Shown here: one piece after another, positions 14,043-18,712 of the stretch
Numbering within the stretch: the stretch's first letter is position 1
How the letters are laid out: the number at the start of each line of letters is the position of its first letter
DNA from: an uncultured Collinsella sp.
GTDB lineage: Bacteria; Actinomycetota; Coriobacteriia; Coriobacteriales; Coriobacteriaceae
Direction of reading: 5' to 3'
DNA: 18,712 nt
Assembly (NCBI GenBank): GCA_902490445.1
Contig: CABUDZ010000036.1
Location: 1-18,712, forward strand
Made by a program: the position numbers and the translations under genes
The notes under the pieces: model-generated
The model's database searches: none
Seen by the model: the letters and a program-made list of their open reading frames with translations, nothing else
What the model was told of the DNA's origin: nothing

Positions 14043-14843
14043 CTACGGACGCTGGCCCATGCCACCCTCGAGGGTGACAGTCTCGCCGTTCATATACTTA
14101 AAGTCGGGGCCGCAAAGCTGAACGACCACGCGGCCGATCTCCTTCTCGACGTCGCCGTAGTGGCCCGCCGGCGGCATGTGGACGTTGGCCTTGAACGCCT
14201 CGGGGTAAGCATCCTGGAAGTTCTCGAGCGCAGCGGTCCAGGCAAGCGGGCACACGATGTTGACGTTGATGCCGTCCTTGCCCCACTCGTTGGCAGCGAC
14301 GCGGGTCAGGCCGCGGATGCCCTCCTTGGCGGCAGCATAGCTGCACTGACCATAGTTGCCAAACAGGCCGGCGCCCGAAGCAAAGTTGACCACGGAACCC
14401 TTGGTCTCCTTCAGGTGCGGATAGGCCTTCTGCATATACAGATAGGTGGCGTACAGGCCGGAGTAAATGGCCAGGTTAAACTGGTCCATAGTGTGGTCGG
14501 CGATGGTCACACCCGAGGCACTGGCCTGAGCGTTGTTGACGACGGCGTCGATGCGACCGAACTCCTCAATCGCCTTGTCGATAACGTTCTGCACGACGGC
14601 CTCGTTGTCCTGACCGGCAGAAACATCGGCCTGAACAGGCAGAACTTTGACGCCGTACTCAGCCTCAAGAGACTCCTTGGCAGCCTCGAGCTTGGCAACG
14701 TTACGACCGGTGATGACGAGGTTTGCGCCCTCCTTGGCAAAAGCGATATCGATGCCGTAGCCGATGGATCCAGCGGAGCCGTCCTTGAGCGTGGCCTTGC
14801 CGCCGCCGGTAACGATCACGGTCTTACCAGTGAAAAGTCCCAT
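14043..14843 (-). CDS. Short-chain dehydrogenase, 12alpha-hydroxysteroid dehydrogenase-like
   Basis: This 266-residue classical SDR has a nucleotide-binding TGGG (12-15), catalytic S156, Y169 and K173 (in NFASGAG and SYAAAKEG), and NNAQ (103-106) in place of the usual NNAG. From memory it closely follows the clostridial NADP-dependent bile-acid 12alpha-hydroxysteroid dehydrogenase: VNNAQASASG, SGLYAT, YPHLKET, GLFGNYGQCSYAAAKEGIRG, PDFKYMNGETVTLEGGMG and the QRP end are nearly the same. Those enzymes reversibly oxidise the 12alpha-hydroxyl of cholate or deoxycholate in the cytosol. R47 after the second strand (TGRN) favours NADP(H). The glycine loop is about seven residues longer than I recall for the family (residues 16-28). 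The start ATG at 14843 has AAGGAC upstream. Activity and exact substrate are inferred; another steroid or unrelated alcohol remains possible. Confidence 0.82.
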   Translation of the reverse strand: MGLFTGKTVIVTGGGKATLKDGSAGSIGYGIDIAFAKEGANLVITGRNVAKLEAAKESLEAEYGVKVLPVQADVSAGQDNEAVVQNVIDKAIEEFGRIDAVVNNAQASASGVTIADHTMDQFNLAIYSGLYATYLYMQKAYPHLKETKGSVVNFASGAGLFGNYGQCSYAAAKEGIRGLTRVAANEWGKDGINVNIVCPLAWTAALENFQDAYPEAFKANVHMPPAGHYGDVEKEIGRVVVQLCGPDFKYMNGETVTLEGGMGQRP

Positions 14844-14969
14844 ACAAAGTCCTTTCAAATCGCGACGGGCCCGCCCGTCGACTGCGCGCATCCAACTTCA
14901 CGCGCCAAAAGCTGAAATGCAACTTTAGCGTGTTCAAGTGAATAGAAAAGGCCTCGGTAGGCGAACGGC

Positions 14970-14998
14970 ATAACGTCTTTCGGCGAAGGGATTGTCAA
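14970..14998 (-). promoter_or_regulatory. Candidate promoter of the SDR gene
   Basis: On the minus strand a perfect -35 hexamer TTGACA (14998-14993) is followed, after 17 bases, by CGTTAT (14975-14970), which matches the -10 consensus at three positions. It would give a leader of about 120 bases before the SDR start. The 294-base gap between the SDR and the divergent coiled-coil gene holds no other gene I can support. Confidence 0.4.
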
Positions 14999-15137
14999 GT
15001 ACAAACTGGACAAAGTGGCCGAGTTTTTGCTATCGACACGAGCCATCGAACACGTTTTGGAACTTTGCTGCGGCGCGCGGGATGTCGGCGCGAGACTTTA
15101 TCATAGGGTGACGAACAACGATGAGGAGCACATGCCT

Positions 15138-16901
15138 ATGACAGACGAGCTGGACCCCCAGACTCAACAGCATATTGATGATTCAGCAGACGTCGCCGCA
15201 GATACTGACGCTGCGACCCGCAATGATACCGACATCGACGACGCCACTCTGGATAACGGCGCTGCGACGGAAATCCCTGCGGCCGAAGATGCCGACGAGC
15301 AAAACGACGATTCGGCCGCTCAGGACGACGCCCCCGAAAAGGACGCCGCTCCGCAAGCAGCGGGCCCCATCGAGGTGTCTTCGGAAGAAGAGCTCGACGC
15401 CGTCATGGACTCCATGATGGATGCCGTCAAAGCGATGAAGGATGCTGTCGCCGATGCCGACGTTGACGCCGAAGAGGAAGAGGCTGCCGAGGCCGCCTCG
15501 ACCTTTGTACCCGGCGAGACCCCGGTTGCCGACCAGGGCAGCACCATGCCCTCGTTCCTGCAACTCGAGCACCCCACGATCGGCACCGACGCGGTCGACC
15601 CGCACGCAGCGGGCTTTTCCGTGATCGAAGGCGGCACCGGCAATATCGCCACGCCACAAACTACCGATGTTGACGCCGCTGACACCGGTCGCCCGATCGC
15701 CCCGCACGCCCCTGCCGCGAGCCGCGACCTGGGAACCGCCGTCTCGAACACTGCGAACGCCGTGGGCGCCTTTATCGCACAGGGCGCTTCGGCCATGCGC
15801 GAGATGAACGCCGCCAAGAAGGCACTCGCCGATGCCCGCGCCCACCTGTCCGAGCTTGAGCAGCGCATCGCCGACCAGACAGAGGAGCTCGAGACGCGCC
15901 AGGACATCGCAGGCCGCTACGATCAGATCATCGCCGACCAACGCCAGGCAATCGCCACGGCACAAAAGACCGCAGCGGCCGCCGAGATTGACCGCGACGC
16001 CCATGCCGCCAAAGCGACGGAGCTCAAGGGCCAGCTCGAGCAAATGAAGGCAGGGGACGATGCGACCGAGCTCCGCCTGAAGGCTGCACTCGACGCCGTG
16101 GAAGCCCGCGAGGCGAGTTCACGCGAGACCGGCAACCGCCTGGTTCGTCGACTCGAAGATTCCAAGCGCATCCGCGACAAAGTGAAGGCTGAGCGCGATA
16201 CCGGTGTCGCCGCCGCACGACAAACTGCCGATGCTACGCGCGCACAGCTCGAGACCTTACGTCGCGAGTATGCCGAGCTGCAGCGCAACCCTTCGGCAAA
16301 TCCCGCCAATTACACCGTGCGCACCAGCGAGTTGTCTATGCAAATCTCCGACGCTGCCGACGCCCTCCGCAAGGCCGAGGAAGACATTCCGCGCGTGACC
16401 GCCGATCTTGAGCATTCACTTGCCGCCGCCGAGCAGGCCGTCGAGCAGGCACAGGCCCCCATCGCCGATGCTAAACGCGCGCACCAGGCCGTAACGGCTG
16501 AGGCAGATGCCGCGCGCGACGAGCTGCAGTCCGCAAAAACTGCCGCCGCGACGCGTCAGCGAGAGCTGCGCGAAAAGATCACCACGCAGGACAAGGCACG
16601 CCGCGAGCAAGAGCAGGCCATCGCAAACGCCCGGGCAGATGCCGCGCATGCGCAGTCGATTATCGAGCAGGCGACCGAGGTGCACGACCATCCCGAAATC
16701 ACCGAATCGCTCGCCGGATCCTTGGCGCGCGATAAGGCCGAACACGCCGAGACCGAGCACGAAGTGGCCCAACTCGAGGCCGCCGAAGATGACGTGCGCA
16801 AGCGAACCCGCGACTCACGCGTCAAATTCACCGGAGCCATCGCCTGCATCATCGCCGCAATCCTGGTGATCATCGCAATCTGGCTGTTCGCGAGCAAGTA
16901 A
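15138..16901 (+). CDS. Acidic, coiled-coil, tail-anchored membrane protein of unknown function
   Basis: I do not recognise a family. The 587-residue product has three parts. The N-terminal third (about 1-200) is disordered-looking, rich in Asp, Glu and Ala, and has no signal peptide. A long charged segment (about 215-555), rich in Ala, Glu, Gln, Arg and Lys with heptad-like spacing, is almost certainly coiled coil. At the C-terminus, AIACIIAAILVIIAIWLFA (about 566-585) is a single membrane helix, preceded by basic residues and followed by SK, so the protein is probably tail-anchored with its bulk in the cytoplasm. I chose the ATG at 15138 because GAGGAG lies nine bases upstream; the ATG at 15132 is only three bases from it. 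The gene is divergent from the SDR and ends at an inverted repeat with a T-run. Confidence 0.85.
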   Translation: MTDELDPQTQQHIDDSADVAADTDAATRNDTDIDDATLDNGAATEIPAAEDADEQNDDSAAQDDAPEKDAAPQAAGPIEVSSEEELDAVMDSMMDAVKAMKDAVADADVDAEEEEAAEAASTFVPGETPVADQGSTMPSFLQLEHPTIGTDAVDPHAAGFSVIEGGTGNIATPQTTDVDAADTGRPIAPHAPAASRDLGTAVSNTANAVGAFIAQGASAMREMNAAKKALADARAHLSELEQRIADQTEELETRQDIAGRYDQIIADQRQAIATAQKTAAAAEIDRDAHAAKATELKGQLEQMKAGDDATELRLKAALDAVEAREASSRETGNRLVRRLEDSKRIRDKVKAERDTGVAAARQTADATRAQLETLRREYAELQRNPSANPANYTVRTSELSMQISDAADALRKAEEDIPRVTADLEHSLAAAEQAVEQAQAPIADAKRAHQAVTAEADAARDELQSAKTAAATRQRELREKITTQDKARREQEQAIANARADAAHAQSIIEQATEVHDHPEITESLAGSLARDKAEHAETEHEVAQLEAAEDDVRKRTRDSRVKFTGAIACIIAAILVIIAIWLFASK

Positions 16902-16928
16902 GCCGGTTGCCAAAAACGCCCCAACGCA

Positions 16929-16998
16929 GTTGCGGTGAGTAGTTCCTGTTTAGCCCTCAAAAAGGCCAATTCAAGAACTATCTCACCGCAACTTTTTT
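16929..16998 (+). terminator. GTTGCGGTG inverted repeat, copy 2, with T-run (likely terminator)
   Basis: GTTGCGGTGAG-TAGTTC (16929-16945) pairs with 16975-16992 over 17 bases with one unpaired base. Six T residues follow directly on the plus strand (16993-16998). It lies 27 bases past the coiled-coil gene stop, so it likely ends that transcript. Arms and the trailing AAATCGGC are shared with the copy at 10767. Confidence 0.7.
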
Positions 16999-17045
16999 AA
17001 ATCGGCGCAAGGCAACCTATCCCTCTTGCACCAATCTCTTGACAT

Positions 17046-17087
17046 AAGGACTGTCCCCAAGTGCCGACACAAAAGGAACGTCCCCAA
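17046..17087. repeat. GTCCCC double-box intergenic repeat, copy 2
   Basis: This 42-base unit has two AAGGA-N2-GTCCCC boxes (from 17046 and 17073) around a central imperfect dyad GTGCCGACAC (17061-17070). It aligns without gaps to 709-750. It abuts the palindromic element that begins at 17086. Confidence 0.75.
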
Positions 17088-17275
17088 CGACTACCCGACA
17101 ACCACGGCAACGCCGATGTTCTGGCAAAGTCAGCGAAAACCCGCCAGAGCGAGCAAGGTGACGTGAAAGAGGAGGGCATTGACCTTCTGGTCATGCCCGA
17201 CGATTGAACGTCAGATTGCCGCTCTGGCGGGTTTGCAGCGTCGGCCGGTTACGTCGTTTGTAAAACGCCGTAACC
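17086..17275 (-). repeat. Composite 3' palindromic element, copy B (3' of queA)
   Basis: On the minus strand, starting at the queA stop codon, a 13-bp hairpin with one mismatch (17275-17263 with 17259-17247) precedes a long palindrome. Its outer arms are a perfect 15-bp pair (17137-17151 and 17220-17234). An inner stem (17174-17198) has GACC/GGTC and a four-base loop. The end AACGACTACCC (17086-17096) matches copy A. The first hairpin includes the first base of the stop triplet at 17275. Together with the two repeats to its left it fills the 373-base gap between the convergent coiled-coil and queA genes, which holds no gene. Confidence 0.75.
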
Positions 17276-18486
17276 TACTGAATGAGCATTGCGTCGCCGA
17301 AGCTGAAGAAGCGGTAGCGCTCCTCGATGGCGGCGGCATAGGCATCCATGATCTGGTCGCGGGTGGCAAGCGCGCTTACGAGCATCATGAGCGTGGAGCG
17401 CGGCACGTGGAAGTTCGTGATCAGCGCGTCGACCACGTGATAGGTCGAGCCGGGCATGAGGTAGAGCTGCGTCGTGGCGTTCTCGCGCACCACGATGTCA
17501 CCGCGGCCGAGCGTGTCAGCGCCGTCCTCGCGGCCTTCAAAATAGCGCGCTGTCACGGCCGGATTGGACACCGGAGCATCGGCGTCAAAGGCGCTCTCGA
17601 GCGAGCGTACTGCGGTGGTACCGACAGCAATCACGCGGTGTCCCTCGGCCTTAGCCTTATGCACGGCGTCGACAACCTCCTGCGACACGTGGTAGCGCTC
17701 GGTGTGCATCACGTGCTGCGTGGGGTCGTCCTCCTCCACCAGACGGAAGGTATCGATGCCCACCTCGAGTTCGACGGCGGCAAACTTGGCACCCTTGGCC
17801 TCGATGGCAGCCATAAGCTCGGGCGTAAAGTGCAGACCCGCCGTGGGAGCGGCAGCCGAGTGCTCCTCCTTCATGGCGTAGACGGTCTGGTACTTCTCGG
17901 GATCGCCCTCGTAATCGGTAATGTAGGGCGGCAGCGGCACGTGACCGGCAGCATGAATGGCCTCGTCGAGCGTGCGCGGCTCGCCGGCGGCATTGCAGCC
18001 GGCCGGCTCAAAGCGCACCAGACGGCCTCCGCGGCTATCGGTGACAAAGTCGATGACCTCGGCCGTCAGCACCACGGGAGCCCCCTCGGGCGCATGGGCG
18101 CCACCGGCGCGATACTCAATCTGAGCACCGGGCTTCAGGCGCTTACCCGGCTTGACCAGGCACTCCCAAACGTGGCCCAGCGGGTCAACATCCTCACGGC
18201 GCTTGAGCAGCAGCGTCTCGACCACGCCACCCGAGCCGGCTTTGCGACCGATCAGGCGGGCCGGCATCACACGCGTCTTGTTGATGACGAGCACATCGCC
18301 CGGCTCGATATAGTCGATGATGTCGCGGAAGATGCGGTGCTCAACGGTACCGCCGTGCTCCAGCGGCTTCCCCGCCTGGGAGCCTTTGCGATCCACCACC
18401 AGCAGGCGGCAGGAGTCGCGCGGCTCGGCAGGAGCCTGGGCAATCAGTTCCTCAGGAAGGTTGTAGTCAAAATCATCGGTACGCAT
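17275..18486 (-). CDS. queA: S-adenosylmethionine:tRNA ribosyltransferase-isomerase QueA
   Basis: QueA transfers and isomerises the ribosyl group of S-adenosylmethionine onto preQ1 at tRNA position 34, giving epoxyqueuosine. The 403-residue protein carries the family's conserved blocks in order: FDYNLPEELIAQAP at the start, PGDVLVINKTRVMPARL, TAGLHFTPEL, MHTERYHVS, VGTTAVRSLES, ITNFHVPRSTLMMLVSA and the C-terminal YRFFSFGDAMLI. It is longer than the roughly 350 residues of many QueA proteins because of loop insertions, one around residues 35-50 and one around 150-190. The ATG at 18486 has GAGG six bases upstream. A GTG at 18501 would place that site inside the coding region and is not preferred. 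It acts directly after Tgt, encoded downstream on the same strand. Confidence 0.97.
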   Translation of the reverse strand: MRTDDFDYNLPEELIAQAPAEPRDSCRLLVVDRKGSQAGKPLEHGGTVEHRIFRDIIDYIEPGDVLVINKTRVMPARLIGRKAGSGGVVETLLLKRREDVDPLGHVWECLVKPGKRLKPGAQIEYRAGGAHAPEGAPVVLTAEVIDFVTDSRGGRLVRFEPAGCNAAGEPRTLDEAIHAAGHVPLPPYITDYEGDPEKYQTVYAMKEEHSAAAPTAGLHFTPELMAAIEAKGAKFAAVELEVGIDTFRLVEEDDPTQHVMHTERYHVSQEVVDAVHKAKAEGHRVIAVGTTAVRSLESAFDADAPVSNPAVTARYFEGREDGADTLGRGDIVVRENATTQLYLMPGSTYHVVDALITNFHVPRSTLMMLVSALATRDQIMDAYAAAIEERYRFFSFGDAMLIQ

Positions 18487-18504
18487 CTTTGCCTCTTTCA
18501 CAAA

Positions 18505-18535
18505 GCGCGTCAGTCGAAAAAATCGACTGACGCGC
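18505..18535 (-). terminator. Perfect 13-bp hairpin between argF and queA, likely argF terminator
   Basis: GCGCGTCAGTCGA (18505-18517) pairs perfectly with 18523-18535 around a loop of five A residues on the plus strand. On the minus strand it follows the ornithine carbamoyltransferase stop by about 85 bases and is trailed by TTTG only, so the T-run is weak. It lies directly before the queA ribosome binding site, so it could also act as an attenuator-like leader structure. Confidence 0.6.
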
Positions 18536-18620
18536 GCATCATTCTCCCCTGTATCCTATCAGCTTGTTGAGAGAAATATAGTATGGCAAACAGATTTGCG
18601 ACTGTTTTCTCAACGCCCCG

Positions 18621-18712
18621 CTACTTAAGCGTTGCGTACATCACCGCCTTAATCGTATGCATGCGATTCTCCGCTTCTTGGAAAACACGAGACTTATCGG
18701 ACTCAAAAACCT
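18621..18712 (-). CDS. argF: Ornithine carbamoyltransferase, C-terminal end (cut by window edge)
   Basis: The last 29 codons of a minus-strand gene are visible, ending in TAG. The reading VFESDKSRVF then EAENRMHTIKAVMYATL matches the strongly conserved C-terminus of ornithine carbamoyltransferase, the arginine-synthesis or arginine-deiminase enzyme that interconverts ornithine plus carbamoyl phosphate with citrulline. With only the tail visible I cannot tell an anabolic ArgF from a catabolic ArcB; the symbol is the general one. It lies upstream of queA on the same strand, separated by a hairpin. Confidence 0.85.
   Translation of the reverse strand, partial: VFESDKSRVFQEAENRMHTIKAVMYATLK

Noticed and set aside
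16997..17194. 65-codon minus-strand frame, and the short frame at 14855-15046
   Set aside because: The first is made of the GTCCCC and palindromic repeats, the second of a promoter region. Neither has a ribosome binding site or a recognisable domain.
13769..17275. CRISPR-like array from repeated palindromes
   Set aside because: Copies are kilobases apart or stacked from different families, with no regular spacer spacing and no cas genes.

Overview
The window looks like chromosomal DNA of a high-GC gut actinobacterium, most likely a Collinsella-type Coriobacteriia. This is inferred from the GC-rich base composition, the Actinobacteria-like housekeeping genes, a bile-acid-type hydroxysteroid dehydrogenase, and the style of the intergenic repeats. 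I see no phage, CRISPR array, IS transposase, tRNA or rRNA.

Layout, left to right. A DtxR/MntR-type metal repressor (179-556, minus) is followed by a two-gene unit on the minus strand: a Uup-like ABC-F ATPase, then a Cof-type HAD phosphatase. Next is a complete phosphate-uptake operon, transcribed right to left as pstS, pstC, pstA, pstB (7270 to 3605). Its cistrons are tightly coupled and it ends at a strong intrinsic terminator. No phoU or phoPR follows. A HAD phosphatase and an M20 PepV/Sapep-type dipeptidase form another minus-strand pair (9733 to 7580), divergent from a DegV fatty-acid-binding protein (9891-10751, plus). A DinJ/YafQ-type toxin-antitoxin pair (11455 to 10845) and a LOG-family protein (12326 to 11568) follow on the minus strand.

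The right third carries two steps of queuosine tRNA modification, queA (18486 to 17275) and tgt (13679 to 12540). They lie on the same strand in the canonical queA-to-tgt order. Between them sits a divergent pair: a short-chain dehydrogenase that closely resembles bacterial bile-acid 12alpha-hydroxysteroid dehydrogenases (14843 to 14043, minus), and an unrecognised 587-residue acidic, coiled-coil, tail-anchored membrane protein (15138-16901, plus). The 3' end of an ornithine carbamoyltransferase gene enters at the right edge.

The most unusual content is intergenic. At least three repeat families recur. (1) A composite palindromic element sits directly 3' of three different minus-strand genes (M20 peptidase, SDR, queA). 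Its stem sequences differ between copies but stay base-paired. Two of these copies, in direct orientation, bracket the SDR/coiled-coil module that separates queA from tgt. (2) A roughly 65-bp GTTGCGGTG inverted repeat lies 3' of both long plus-strand genes (DegV and the coiled-coil gene). (3) A 42-bp GTCCCC double-box element occurs in two copies, and single GTCCCC motifs lie inside hairpin loops elsewhere. I regard the bile-acid dehydrogenase module and the covarying 3' palindromes as the findings most worth follow-up.
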